Positions 1 through 12,819 of a stretch of DNA of 64,000 bases are shown in pieces. The translations under genes and the position numbers were made by a program. The stretch is from Chrysopilus asiliformis (lineage: Eukaryota; Arthropoda; Insecta; Diptera; Rhagionidae): contig OZ035962.1 of the NCBI GenBank assembly GCA_964034945.1, forward strand, positions 36,979,943 to 37,043,942. The letters run 5' to 3'. The notes beneath the pieces are model-generated. The model did no database searches. It saw only the letters and a list, made by a program, of their open reading frames with translations, and had not been told where the DNA came from. Numbering within the stretch: position 1 is the first letter of the stretch; each line of letters starts with the position of its first letter.

Positions 1-2679
1 ATGGGTTAAGTGCCTTAACCGTTTCTGGATTGTCAGAGTAATGTCGATAAGCAAAAAAAGTCCAACGGCTTTAAATCGCGGTTGGTGCATTATTTCCACA
101 ATTTTTTTTTTTTTCAAAATTTGCGTTTTTTTGGGAACACGAAACTCATTTTGAAAATAAACTTTCAGTATTTCCCAACTTCGTACCGTGAAAATTGGAC
201 ACTGAAAATCTATCGATATTTCGAGCGCGTTAGTGTTGACAATTTTGAAATAACACATAGTTCAAAAAAAACAACCTATAATCCACCCTTAGTTCTTACT
301 AAATTTATTAAAATTGCCAAATAGTAATCCCAATTTATTACAAGTGCCGAATAGTAATTGCCGAATAGTCCTTAGCAAGCGCAATTGCGACATATTAGCC
401 GGGTACGAAAGCAAGATCCTTCGACGGATATTGGAAGCAGTTGTTAGGGGAGACCCCACCTCTAGTAGAGCTACGAAATAAGCCTGAGTGCAAGAAATAA
501 GTTAGAAATGTTGTCTTGGAAAAGCACGGCGCATGATTGGGTCGTCTGGAAGTCCTTGCTAGGCAAGTTTTTACGTCTTGGATGATGCCAACTAGGCTAA
601 AAAAAATTTAGCCTCAGTTTTTCACAACTAACTCGTTCAGTGAGAGAAGATTTCTTAAAATAAGATTATGTGAAAATAAATGATAAACGCGTTATTATAA
701 TATCAACTGGTGCTACCTAAAAATATGTATGAAGTCAACGAATTCACCCGACAGCGGCTTTAGAATTCTCTTCCAAACCAAGTTTCTAGTACGGAATTAG
801 ATCGAATTCAGAATATCTATAGAGAGCCGATATCAACAAGTGGAAGTACAGGACAGTAGAATATATTTCCAATTAAATAATTTTTTCAGGAACTCGAAAA
901 CATTTCGATCAGCACTAATTTATATCCGCCTATTTGCAAGAAAAAAACCCTTCAAGGCATTTTCCTAACCATTGAATTGCATACAATTTGACACAATTTC
1001 TTTTTATCTGAACTTGGAAAATTGCAATTTAAGAGCAAAATTGAAAAGAAACGGGAAAAATTGCATTAAAACGCCACAATAATGGCTTGAATTTTCGCTT
1101 TTCACATCTTTTCCTCTTTGAATCGAATTTCTAATCTTTACTATCAGTTTCACTTGAACGTACGCGCTACATTTACCGGGTACACATGCTATACGACTGC
1201 TTATTAATTTGCTGTAGTTCATGTTTTGTGCCGCTTCGATTTCATTGAGCAAAGTGAAACCTATCCAAGATTGCAATTGCAATTTTCATTTGACAATGTG
1301 CTCGTGTATCAGTTCAGCATCTGCACTGACTGACGTTAAGAAAATTCATTTTATGTGGTGCATCATCAGATTGTACAGAAACAGCGTATATACGCAAAAA
1401 AAAAGTCGATTTTACTTCTTTGCGGTCAGCGGACGGAATAAAATGCATTAACTCGTAACTTGCAAGCTTATTACCAATTTCCTTTACAATATCATTTCTC
1501 TTTCACCTGGTCATTTCTAACTGGACCCCATTTTCTAAGCTAGGTGTTGTCTTCATTAAATTTGCTAAACTATCCATAACTTTTCCTTTTTACAACCTCA
1601 AGTAAACTATACGAAAATTGTCAAGCACGTTGTATACAGTTTCTCATGCCCGTTCGCGTATCGTATCCATTGATTAAACCTAAATGGAGTAGAGCTCAAC
1701 CACTGCTCTTTTTCAATTCGTTGCACATTGTGCGTGCCTCTGGCAACACGTTATTTGCAGTAAATGCAATTTGAAAAGAAAACTACTTGATTTTCACAGT
1801 ATGCGCACTGAGTATAGCTTTGGGTTTTCTGTTGCATTCTGAACTTAAACGTTTCTTGATTACCCACAGATACAGCCACAGAAAAATAGAATGCAATGCC
1901 AACATCAGCGCCAACGACGTCTCTGAAATTCACTAAAAAACAACATCAAACTTTTCAATTGCATTGGTTTTGAAATGTTGGAGCATTCTGCCAACATCGA
2001 ACTATGGAGTATATATGCATGCAAAAACTATTAGAATAATGATGGACGGTCGTAGAGGTTGAGGAAGGCAAGCAAGCAAAAGGGTACAAATGACGGGGAA
2101 TCGATCCGAATGGTGTCCTACTTACCTCAATAAAAAGTTTTCTAACATCTGCGTTTATTCAACACACACACACACAGCACGTCATTTTACGTGTATACAC
2201 TAGGCATGAATATCTGAAATGCATTTTTCTTAATAGTGGCAAACATTTAATTCTGCATCATTTTACCGATTTTTCTGCAATAAGTTGAACGTCACCAAAC
2301 TAAGAGAGAATTAAGACCAATTTATTTAAATAGTAGAGTAACGTGTGGTTATTGTTTGTTAAAAAAAACAGCTAATTGTGTCATTTTAAGACAATCGAGA
2401 ACACAATTCAATTTTTTCCAATTTGTTTCTCCCACAAATTTCGTAAACTTGACTAAATTTATAAATAAAGCTAATAATCATTTTATGGAAAAAGGTACGA
2501 TTTTACCTAATTTTTTCAGACATCAAAATCCACTTAAAATTACTGAAACTAGACAAAAATTTCAATCCATTCCCAGGTTTTTAAATCACACCACACAAAA
2601 GTTTGTAGAAAAAGTTTGTCTCATTTTCATACTCGTAAAAAGCGGGTCACAAATAAATTTGAAGAGTAGATATTAGATA

Positions 2680-3137
2680 TTAGGGCTATTCACTCTTTAT
2701 CGTAGTTGATCGTAAACTCGTAGAATCGTAAAATCGTAAGTAAAATCGTAGTTTTTTGACAGTTCTCCATACAAATTTTTTTACGACGAAAACTACAATC
2801 TACCACACCTGAAGGTATGGTAAAATCGTAGTTTTTGTCGTACTTCTAATAAAGTGAGGGTAAGGCATGTTTTGTGACTTGTCAACTTGGTGCCAACTCT
2901 AAAATGGACATTGGAAAAGCAAATAAAATAAAGTATTTTTATGATTTAGTTTAAATTAAGAGTTAAAAAATGCTTTAAACAATTTAGGTAAAGAAAATAA
3001 ATAAAAGAGTCAAACATTTACGACAAAACCCACAACCTCTAGTAAAGCGCTGCTCACGCTTCGTTGCACTTTTCCATCGTAGATGTACAGTACAATCTAC
3101 GATTTTACTATCTACGATCAAGAGTGAATTGCCCTAA
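2680..3137 (+). mobile_element. Non-autonomous inverted-repeat element with leader ORF
   Basis: Both ends carry nearly the same terminal inverted repeat: ttagggctattcactct on the left, and the reverse complement of ttagggcaattcactct on the right. The interior repeats the motif atcgtag many times in both orientations. A 16-codon frame starts with ATG at 2904 (protein start MDIGKANK) and stops at 2954; no other transposase sequence is visible. I infer a deletion derivative of a cut-and-paste transposon. The superfamily is not certain, because the AT-rich flank makes the target duplication ambiguous. Confidence 0.6.
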
Positions 3138-3274
3138 TATTTTAATGGGTGCCAAAATTTATACTTACTCCAATGGTTTTTTTTGCATCCTACAGACATT
3201 CGTTCTTTACCTGAGCCTCGATGCTCCTATAAACTTTCCAAACTGTGTCTTCCGTGCTTTGTATGTGGATAATA

Positions 3275-3425
3275 CAGGGTGTTCCAATGGCTTGGACTGA
3301 TGTTAACATAAAATAAGACAATGTTATTTGTTAAAAATTTTTGATTTTGAAGACAGATGTAAAAAATCATTAGATGTTTAATCGTGATTCACATTTAACA
3401 TCGGTCCAAGCGATTGGAACACCCG
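3275..3425. mobile_element. Short inverted-repeat element (MITE-like)
   Basis: The left end cagggtgttccaatggcttg is matched, inverted, by the right end near 3390-3424, where ggtccaagcgattggaacac can be read. About 30 bases at each end pair with a few mismatches, around an AT-rich centre. It has no coding capacity. The length and CAGGGTG end resemble small Tc/mariner-type or hAT-type MITEs; the class is not decided. Confidence 0.55.
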
Positions 3426-3473
3426 ATATTTGTGCAATAATGCGTCTTAGCGGACTTAGCTGCTTTTGATCGT

Positions 3474-3785
3474 CAGAGTCCACTCAACTAGTGGTAAAGC
3501 ATTTGAGCTGTAAGCCGGGGGTCATGGTTCAATTCTCGCCTGCGGCACGCCGTCATTTCAAGTCCACTCAACTAGCTTTATTGAAATGAGTTGTGATAGT
3601 TACTGTTTGGTGATAAAGACATCATTAGTCTAGACGATAAACGTTACAAGAGTTGCAATTCATCACTCTTGACGAAAAACCTTACAAATGTTGAAATCCA
3701 TCCGTAATTCGCAACCAATGTAAAACTGTAAGTGCGCATCAGGAATGAAAAGTAGTTACCAAATCTCAAATGAGAACGCCCAATT
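3474..3785 (+). mobile_element. Diverged tRNA-derived SINE copy
   Basis: The body aligns by eye to the SINE copies at 19474 and 38209: a shared block about primary sequence tcaagtccactcaactag, then ttacaaatgttg, then a match to the gtgcgaagcagggaagaaat region. The B-box-like ggttcaattct at 3526-3536 is preserved, while the A-box region (actagtggtaaagc) is degraded. It is clearly older than the other copies. Confidence 0.6.
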
Positions 3786-3835
3786 CCACTCCCATATGTA
3801 GTGCCAAAAGATAAGTGAAAAGAAAACTCTTTACA

Positions 3836-4063
3836 CTCCGTTTACACTTGCGACTTTTTCTCCAATTTCTCCGCGAATTTTATTCGTCTATTATAGAAAA
3901 ATGCACTTAGCAAAAGTTGTCAAAATTTGAATTTATTCCGGCGATTTTGTATGAAAAATTTCAGTTCCAACATTTTGTGCCGTAATGTAAACGATTGTGT
4001 AACACGAATTTAGTGTCGTAGAATAAAACTTGCGGAATAAAGTATCAAATGTAAACAGCCCCC
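3836..4063. mobile_element. Inverted-repeat element, related to 59903-60100
   Basis: The ends read ctccgtttacacttgcgac and, inverted, gggctgtttacatttgatac. The reverse complement of this segment matches 59903-60100 in several blocks, including ccggaataaatt and gctaagtg. This identifies a two-copy diverged family with no coding capacity. Confidence 0.5.
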
Positions 4064-6825
4064 AGGAAGTGTTTCCAAACTTAGAAGATATTCAAATAAA
4101 TAAATCGCCTGGATTTTAAAACGATATTAAATCTAAAATATCGAATATTTTTAACCCTCAGCAATCACATTACATGGGGCTGGGAATTAATTTAAAACTT
4201 TTCTACAACTTCAATTTCTATAACTTAATTAAATATTTCCACATTAACGAAATTATGCTCTTACGTAACAAAAATACTAAGGAGATGTAATGCTAAAACC
4301 CAAACAGAAGTGACAGAATTCGTTTGAATGCAACAACAGATTGCAAAAGTATCGCAGCCGGATTCCACGTAAAACTTTTAGTATTAGTATAAAATTTCAA
4401 AACATGTGCTAAGAGTACCACGGCACCTTAGTTACTTTAAAACAGTCTGCTTAACGAAGTTTCCTCAAATTTGTGCCGAAACAGCATTGACTCTAGTATA
4501 ACTTTCAGTTAATAATTTTTACTAGTTGATGAAGGGAATGGCAATCGCAGAGGACTGGCTCAATAACTAAACACGAAAATCAAATTCACAATTTCCGTGT
4601 TTATAATCTTTGCATATCTACGGTATGGCAACCTTTTTCACACGCAATAACTTACCTGCTGATCGCCCATTTATTTAGTGCCTCTAGCGTCATTATTACA
4701 CTGCACAACAGCCATTTTGCTGCCAAAGATTTTACAATCTTGTTAAGATAATTTGATGTCGCTGATTCCGAATCTGCAAGTGGTTTGGTTAGATTGGTTC
4801 TAGTTTTTGAGAAAATCCCAAAAAAAAGGTTTTTTTTTCGAAAAAATTCCATATTAATTGAAAATTTTTATTTTTGATTTTTGTTATTGCCTTATTATTA
4901 GTCCATTGAAGATGTGTTTCTCAAGTATTCTGTAAGTCCGACAATAAGGGATTAAATTAGCTACCTATTGATAAGATGTCGGCAAGTCGTCGGGTTCACG
5001 TGAAATGGGGTCGTCTGTTGACATTTTATCCAACAAATATTCGCCACAGAAATTGTTCTTCAATGAAATTATTTATTTCTATACCATTCACTGATCAGTT
5101 GAAGTGTCAGAGATTTGACAAAAAGGCTTGAATTCGCAATTAAAATTTCAAAATCAAAAAAATCACCACAATAACCACCTAATCTCAACTGTCATGAATT
5201 TCGAAACACGTGAAACAATCGATGTAGCTTTTTTTTGTGAATTTGTGCCCATCCTAACGGGGAAAAAACCCGTAAATAGTTACATAATTAATGAGATTAA
5301 AATTAATTTGAATAAATTTCAGTTGAATAAAATCAAAAACATTGAACTCTGACTGAGTGCGTCTACAAATACGATTTTATCTGCTAACCTGCGTTAATGC
5401 ACTGCTCTTTATCACATTTACTCAAACATATATGTGTGAATGTGTATATATAGTGCCTAAATGTAGCTGTTCTAATTTTCAAATTATTGAATTTTCGTAT
5501 ATCCCATTAAACATCCACGATCAAAATATTTAAAAAAAAAGTGAATTTTCTTCTCAGCGAATTTGAAAAAAAAAATTGGTTCATTTCCGTTTGTTATTTC
5601 AGCTTTTCCTCTCTTTTTCACGTTCGTTTAAAGCAATAATTACAAACCGGAAGAGTATTAAAAACGTTTTGAGGAAAAATTTTAATAATCGTAGACGACT
5701 GACAAAAAAATGCTAGCCGCCATTGTTCGCTGTGTGTTAAGAGTATAGGAGATCGTGAGATATCAGCAAACATCGCGTCAACGTAAAAAAAAATGTATAG
5801 ACGTTCATTGTACATAGGCATACTTGCATACTTTTCAGGTAGTCATTTCGCGAATAAACGTATAAAGCCATTTAAAAAATTATAGCCATATAAACATTCA
5901 TTTGTAGCAAAAATACACATCCGAATTAAATTCGATTTCGTGTCAAGGTCACAACTTGTTTCAAGCGTTTTTTTTTTTTGGTCTTTTTCCTATTTTTTGC
6001 CATTTGTTGTCTTTTTTTTATTAATTTCTGCAAATTAATATTTTGTAGTTGATCATAATTCGGCATTTTTCCTCTTGACTTGAAAAAGATGACTATTAAA
6101 TGGGTGTAATGCAGACAAAAGGTATTTAATTTTACTCAATATCCGTTTGTTGAAAATGTGTCAATGGATTTCAATTGTTCAAAATAAACAATGCAAAATA
6201 TATTGGAATTAATATCATTAGCTTTTTATCAAGTTTTTGAATTGGATTTTTAATCAACTTTGGTAATTTAGTTTTTTTTTTCATTTTTCGAGTAGTTTTT
6301 GTGTTTCTGGCAGGAAATTTTTACAAAATTGTAAAAAAAAATTTTTGCGAAAACTAATTTTATGTTTATTGAACGTCCTTTTAATTATTTCCTGGAAAGT
6401 TAACATGGCAATTTTATACCAAGAGCTTAGGAAACTAATTTACTTAAAACTTACGATCAAAATCTTACGTAAATTTTTACTAAGTACTTTGGTCCCTAGC
6501 TAGCAAATGTATCACCTCTTGTGATCAATTTTTAGATACTTTGGTCCAGTTTTCATTATTTACATATTTTTATGTTCTACGAGAAAACTATGCAAACCGA
6601 TGGACAACAAATTATTTTAATACTTTGGAGTTTTGGCGCTCTTTTCTACTATAAATATATTTTATTATTATAAATAAAATTATCTTATTATTTTAAATAC
6701 TTTTGGTTCTCTTTTTCCCTTGTCATTTTTTTCATGAGCGATCAACGAACATTTTCAAAGAAAATTGCAATCAAAAGGGAAAATGCAAGGGAATATTTTC
6801 TACCAAACAAACTGAATTTTCAACA

Positions 6826-7053
6826 GGGCACCAATCATGTATTCTGACGCGTCTCTGTCTTTCGACTTCGACGCAGCTTTTATCTCTTGACTTCGCCATA
6901 TATGCAGCTTGAAATTTCACGGAATCGTCACTATGAATCGAAACGTGATTCTGACGGTCACTCCAGGAAATTTGAAGCTGCTGATATGGCGAAGTCAAGA
7001 GTTAAAAGCTGCGTCGAAGTCGAAAGACGCGTCGGAATACATGATTGGTGCCC
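6826..7053. repeat. Foldback element, long hairpin
   Basis: It begins gggcaccaatcatgtattc and ends with the inverse. The arms continue to pair through the cgacttcgacgcagctttta and cttgacttcgccatat blocks, giving about 90 paired bases per arm with a short loop. The small open frames seen in it on both strands are a by-product of the palindrome, not genes. It is GC-richer than its surroundings. Confidence 0.75.
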
Positions 7054-7865
7054 AGGTACACCCATTCCCAGATTCACACAATTTTTTTTTGCACGATTTC
7101 GAAATTACGCGGCAAAATTCTATCACCGTTTTACACGATTTATATTTTTTTATACGGTCCGTAATTTTTGCTTGCTTAAAACTTTTAATTTGAACTAATA
7201 TTATTTTCCATATATTGATTGAACCATGCATTTAACGCTTAAAACAGTGTGACAAAAAGAGGGGTGTGGGTCGAAAATAGCCAAACGCATTTTATGGACA
7301 GCCCTTCATTATTTAGGATTTTCGAAAAAAAAAATTCCAACCAACACAAGAGATCGTAATGTAGGCGTCGCGGGCACAAAGTCGCAAAATTAAAGTGGTG
7401 AAGAGCACTTTACGACATTTGATGCTAGTTGGGATTATTTAAATCAGTAAAAATTAGAAAATTAAACCCTATTGTTCAAAATATTAGAAATAGACATTGA
7501 TTAATTATAGTTTTCTATGAAAAAATATGTGTAATAGTAAAAACCGGATCAAAATTCCCTCAGCTGTTTGAGGGACGTAGCGGGTAAGAAAGCAGGCCAA
7601 TTTCGAGTCAGCACATAGCCTGTTACTGAGAAGCAACCTTTACTCACAAATATACAGAACAATATTTTGTAAAATTAGCTTTTCTAAATCACCAAAAATT
7701 CTCGATTCTTTTTCTTAATTTCCTTCCAGATGTTTAAAAGTACAGATATTATATGAGCCGTTGATTTTGAAAGTGGCATACGTCACGTTTTCAAAAAATC
7801 AAGTTAATGATAACATTAATTACAATTTAACGGTATCTCTTCATTTAAAAAAAATTGCAATTAAT

Positions 7866-8368
7866 CAGGGTATTCACAGTCCTCTTTTAATTTTGGGTAT
7901 TCGGTGTTTTCGGTAATATTAAAAGACTGAAAATATTCAGCTGTGAACATCCCACAGCACAGATTTGAGAACAGCACTTTTATTGGATACGTGACCAAAT
8001 CATGAACTGCGAATTTGATTGTAAAATATGTCACATACCTTTAAATCCATGTTTGATGTATTCTTTTGAATTTCTACTGTGGCAACGGCTATCAAAATTG
8101 AAAAAATTTGCATCAGTCCGATGAGATTAACAAAAAACCAGCGAGAAAATTTGACAACTAAAAACATTACTAGCGCCACTCGCGGTTGATTCTTGATACC
8201 GAATAACCGGGCCGGAAAACACGACTCAAGGCATGTCTACAATTACCGAATCCGGTAATTCATTTTTACATGAACCAAGTTACCGTCTCGGTAAAAATCT
8301 GTTAAATTTGACTGAATTACCGAGCGGTAAATTTACTCGCAATTTAAAAGACCACTGTGAATACCCTG
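7866..8368 (-). mobile_element. Non-autonomous TIR element, family T1 copy 1
   Basis: Terminal inverted repeats start cagggtattcacagtcctct on the left and are inverted on the right (ending ctgtgaataccctg). Two other copies lie at 27273-27746 and 53445-53913. On the minus strand it carries ATG GAT TTA AAG followed directly by GTATGTGA, a start codon with a splice-donor-like end, and no further transposase sequence. It is bordered on both sides by direct repeats of about 50 bp (7815-7865 and 8369-8417), much longer than normal target duplications. The CAGGG end suggests hAT, but I find no 8-bp duplication. Confidence 0.7.
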
Positions 8369-8588
8369 ATTAATTACAATTTAACGGTATCTCTTCATTT
8401 AAAAAAATGCAATTAATATGTTGAGAATTATTGAGATTTTGTTCGAAAGAAGTTTTGCTAATTAGCGGTATATCAAACCCAAACGCAAACCCTTAAATAT
8501 CTCGATTTAAAAACAAAGTGACACTTGCCACTTTCAAAATAAACGGCTCATATATGTGGCAAATAAATTTAATAATCACGTCACTTGT

Positions 8589-8928
8589 CATCATCCTCGG
8601 CGCTTCAGCTCTCTCAATTGAAAAGCCTGGGCCTCCTCAATTGAGGTTTCATAACAATTTCTTCCCTGCTTCGCACCTACAGTTTTACATGGATTGCGAA
8701 CCATGGTTGAATTACAACATTTGTAAGGTTTTTACGCTGCAGCCCATCAACAGCAGAGGTTGTGATCACAATCTAGACCGATGATGGAATTAACACCAAG
8801 CGGCAACTATAACTACTCATTTCGTAAAGCAAGTTGAGTGAACTTGAATCACAGCGTGCGACGGTCGGGAATTGAACCACCGACCTCCGAAACACGGCCC
8901 AATTACTTTACCACTTGCACTACGCTGA
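8589..8928 (-). mobile_element. tRNA-derived SINE, near full length
   Basis: Read on the minus strand it starts with a tRNA-like head: gcgtagtgcaagtggtaaag as A box, and ggttcaattcc as B box. A body common to the family follows, then a cgaggatgatga tail. Copies with the same order occur at 19474 (plus), 38209 (plus) and 52031 (minus). It is transcribed by RNA polymerase III and moved by LINE machinery if active; no coding content is expected. Confidence 0.8.
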
Positions 8929-10845
8929 TACGAAAATATCTATCAAATCAAATTAATTGCACAATCTTTCCAATAGAGTTGAAGAACTATTTCTTAACAG
9001 CCTACAAACAAATTAAACAATGCATGTTGTTATCTTTAACAAATTTATTTTTATTCTTTCTTATAAAATTTTCATTAATAGTATTTCGCTAAGCACACGA
9101 CTCATGATTTTGAATTGCATTTTGTATACAAAATTCCAAATAGCTTTTAAATAAAGAAAAACGGAGTTTCCCAAAAAAAAATTGAAAAAAAAAGACTTTG
9201 TAGCGACATCTAAATTAAAATATTCCGTGTATCAGTTATTCCTTGCACATTTATAAAATTCTCAATTCTTATGTCTGGTTAGGATTTTCTTATCAAAGCC
9301 AAAGAGTCGTAAAAATAAAATTCGCATCATCGCCTTTGAAGAAGTTCTTGGCTTAAATTGAATTTATTCTTTAAAGTTATACTCGAAAAACATAGAAACT
9401 TGTATTGTAATAAAAGCTACTATTAATAGTTTTTTGTACAAAAACCCGCATTTGCGATAAATCCGGTTTTATTTTGCGCATGCCCCTTCTTAATAGAATC
9501 GTTCTGACGCACAATGCTTATTATGGGCAATATGATTAATTTGCATGATATCCGAATATTTAACAAACTATTGTTAAAATAATTTACAATAATTTCAAAT
9601 CGTGTAGAATCAAAAAATTGCGGGTCCTGAGTATCTTCGGACATATCCGATACCCGACTCCATCATGTAGGAAATGATGCGAATGCTTCTTGTGAGGAGT
9701 AGGCTTTCATGATGTGATGACACATCATATTATATTCTAATAAAAACGTTAACCAAAGAGGTTCAGAACACGAAATAGAATTCTATAAGAACGATTTTCT
9801 CAACATAAGTAGTAGATTCTAGCTGTTATATGGCATACAAGTAACCACAGGTTAAAAAAACTGTGAACACACTCATCTATTGACGCTAACAAAACGTGCT
9901 AGGAATTAATTATCTAGGATATTTGTTTAATCATTCCTTTCAATTTAATGTTTTCTCAAAATCAGAGCGAGACGGGTAGTCTAACTTCTTTGATATTTTT
10001 GGGGGACGATAACATCTTATAATAAGAGGATTAAACTGCGCGCCGTGTATTCAGCAAATACTATTATAAACGAAAAAGGTCGAGAAAAGAATAAACACGC
10101 ATGAACAATAAATTTTATTTGTCTGAATCATAGTCTCGCAAGAACGGCATATGCGTCGATTGAGCTTCCGGTATTTTCAAGTGAGGCAGCATCCAATTTA
10201 TTGGACGTCCATCAAATATTCAGTTTGATTTTTTCGAAATTATTCAATTTGTCGCTTTCTTTTTTTGGGAGTTACGATATTTTTGATTCATTCTTTCAAT
10301 TTTTCATTACAATTTTTAACGTTTATAGCATTTTCACCTTTACATTGCATGGTATATCTGAAAAGTCTTGTATAACTAATACCATATTTTTGTTAAATAA
10401 CAAGAATTTTATTAGAATTATTTATCAAAGATTAAACACGAATTTAAATATTGAAATTTGGTCACAAAAAACTAAATATTTGGGAGGAAGGTAAAAACAT
10501 CTCTCGATCTCTTGACTACATCAAAACAGTAGTGCCACAGCAAAGCGGCGCCCAGGCCAAAACCTGTATTCGGTGCTTCTCCCTTTTAAAAAAACCGCAT
10601 ATTTATGTATGCTTAAAATTTTTGAAAGATCGATCAAAGAGAAGAGATTTGTCTCAATTTTTGTTCGTGATTATATAGTTAAAAAACGTATCTTTGTTCT
10701 TAGGTATTCAACAAAAATTACGCCGCAGGCAAATTTTTTATTAAAAAATGCACATACGTGCAAATTATTGCGCCGCCAATTTAAATGCCAAGGTCAACTA
10801 ATTAGGGTGACCATCCTGTATCATCATACAGCGCTACCATCCTGT

Positions 10846-11040
10846 ATCATCATACCTCGGCGCTACAGCTCTCGAAGAACCTAGGGCTCCTCAATTAAGG
10901 TTTCATAACAACTTCTTCCCTGCTTCGCACCTATAGTTTTACATCGATTGCGTACCATGGATGAATTACAAAATTTGTAAGGTTTTACGTTGCAACCCAT
11001 CAACGGCAGAGGCTGTGATGACAATCTAGACCGATGATGT
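10846..11040 (-). mobile_element. SINE fragment (body and tail only)
   Basis: It matches the body of the SINE family: cggcgctacagctctcgaag, the cttccctgcttcgcacctat block, and the final ctagaccgatgatg. It lacks the tRNA-like head. Just upstream, about 27 bases containing accatcctgtatcatcatac are tandemly duplicated at 10809-10855. Confidence 0.75.
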
Positions 11041-11186
11041 GGGCCTCGAAATCAAGAAAATATATAAGTGAGTAAACGATGGTAACACAAATAGGAACTC
11101 CGGCTTGTGGAGTCTCAAATTTAAAAGAACATTGAATACGTTATCTTATCAGTACTATTATTCTTCAAAGTCTTGGATAATTTATT

Positions 11187-11892
11187 ACACGCAGAGAAAA
11201 AAAAATAGAAAATCTAACATTTTATAATAGAGAATCGGGACTATAACTATAATAGTTAATCCTATTGGAATTTCTCGGCTTATAAGGTCTGCAAAAACAA
11301 CAAAATTATATTATTTTTGCGGATGTTTTCACATCCAAATTTCCCCCCAACAGGTCGGACATGTCTGCCCTGAAAACCCATCAGGAGCCTGTTTCTGGTA
11401 TGGAAAGCTGGCTCACCGTCATCAGAGCCTGCTTTGCCAGCTTCCACGCAGGCTTACAGGATTTTGGTGGAGTCAAACTCGATTTGAGTATTTATACTCC
11501 GATGCCACAAACCTTGTGGGAATTATAAGGTTTAAGGCAACATAGCTCCATCAAGCCAGAGCGAATAAACTATTTAGTGTTTAACCATTGAACCATTTCT
11601 GATTCATGGTTTATACTCGACCTTTTTGCAGACCTTATAAGCCGAGAAATTCCAATAGGATTCAATGCTAAAAGGTCGAGTATAAACCATGAATCAGAAA
11701 TGGTTCAATGGTTAAACACTAAATAGTATAATAGTTAATTCTAATTGCAAAAATAGTCAATTTAGTAGTAAAATTCAATTTTTTATAAAAATGTCCGATT
11801 TTCAATTATTTTGTAATTGAAAATAACTATTTTTGTTACAGCCCCGATTCTCCATTACAAAATAATTAAATTTACTATTTTTTCTCCGTGTG
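11187..11892. mobile_element. AT-rich TIR element interrupted by a retroposon
   Basis: The left end acacgcagagaaaaaaaaat continues to agaatcggg, and is matched inverted by the right end, where gattctccattacaaaat runs to tttttctccgtgtgt. About 55 bases pair imperfectly. The centre is interrupted by the insertion at 11261-11726. The end sequence resembles the acacggtaaaaa and acactgtagaaaa type MITEs seen at 58090 and 45045. Confidence 0.6.
11261..11726. mobile_element. Rearranged copy of two-copy retroposon-like family
   Basis: It is flanked by an exact 13-bp direct repeat, tataatagttaat (11248-11260 and 11727-11739). It begins with the family 3' tail (cctattggaatttctcggct to ttatttttg), then runs into the family body from cggatgttttcacatcc to tatactcgacc. 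It then continues with an inverted stretch of the same tail region. The body is nearly identical to 37017-37324. The tail-to-body junction falls in ttatttttgc, present at both parent positions. I infer template switching during reverse transcription. Confidence 0.7.
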
Positions 11893-12819
11893 TACAGCAT
11901 TGCCGAAAGATTGGCATGGCTTTTTTACATTCCTCTTCTATAGGAGGAAAGTATTGTATTCATGACGAAGACCAACTCGAGAACAGGGGCAGAGAATGTC
12001 CATGCATCTGTCTGTCTGTCCGTTGTACGTATCTTACCCAACGTATCTTAAACAACTCGAGAACGCGTTGACTTAGCAACTTGAAATTTTTTGTGAATAA
12101 GTTTTACAAAAATCGTAGTTTTCTGTCAAGTTTTGGAGAAGTAACTGTAGCTTTAACAGGTACCCGTTCTTTTTTTTTTTTTTGAAAAATATCTTTTTTT
12201 TTGAAAATTTCTGGAAGTTATGCACTTTTAAAAAAAAAAATTTCCTGAAATTTCCCCTGTGCCAAGGGCTCTGCCCAGAGCTCTTTTATCGTTGTCCCCT
12301 AAATTATTCTAAAAAATTAGTAACAGCTAGTAGTTAAAACTGGGATTTGGCCGGATTTTTATCTTTTTACGAGATTATGGTGGCATCCAGAATATATTTA
12401 TATTTTATTAATTTATCAATCTTCAAAATGTTTATAGGAACCAGTGTTGCCATTTTCAGCGACTTGTCTCATTTCTAGCGACTTTCATGCCTTAAAAAGC
12501 ACGTGTTGAGATTTGAGATTTTAGTGGTCTTTTGGGGACTTTTCGGAGATTTTCAGTGATTTTCAAAAGTTTCTTAAGAAAAAAAAACTGTTGAAAATTT
12601 TACTAATAAATATTATACTTTTCACAATTTTTTTACATTTATGCTTATTGGGTCAACAACCTACCAAATGTATATAAATAAGTACCACTTATGGTCCCCC
12701 TATAAGAAAATACATGAATCACTCAACTTAAGTAAATGTCAAATTTATTTTAAATTTTGTTTGCTTTGCTGCAGATGCAGTGTGTTTTTTAAGAAGACAA
12801 AGTTGTTTTTTTTTCATTA

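Noticed and set aside
6771..7231. Several overlapping open frames on both strands
   Set aside because: They all lie in or beside the palindrome at 6826-7053, whose symmetric arms create matching frames on both strands.
8518..9092. Open frames with protein-like text (e.g. RRSGIEPPTSETRP)
   Set aside because: They come from translating a SINE; the same text recurs wherever a SINE copy is found.
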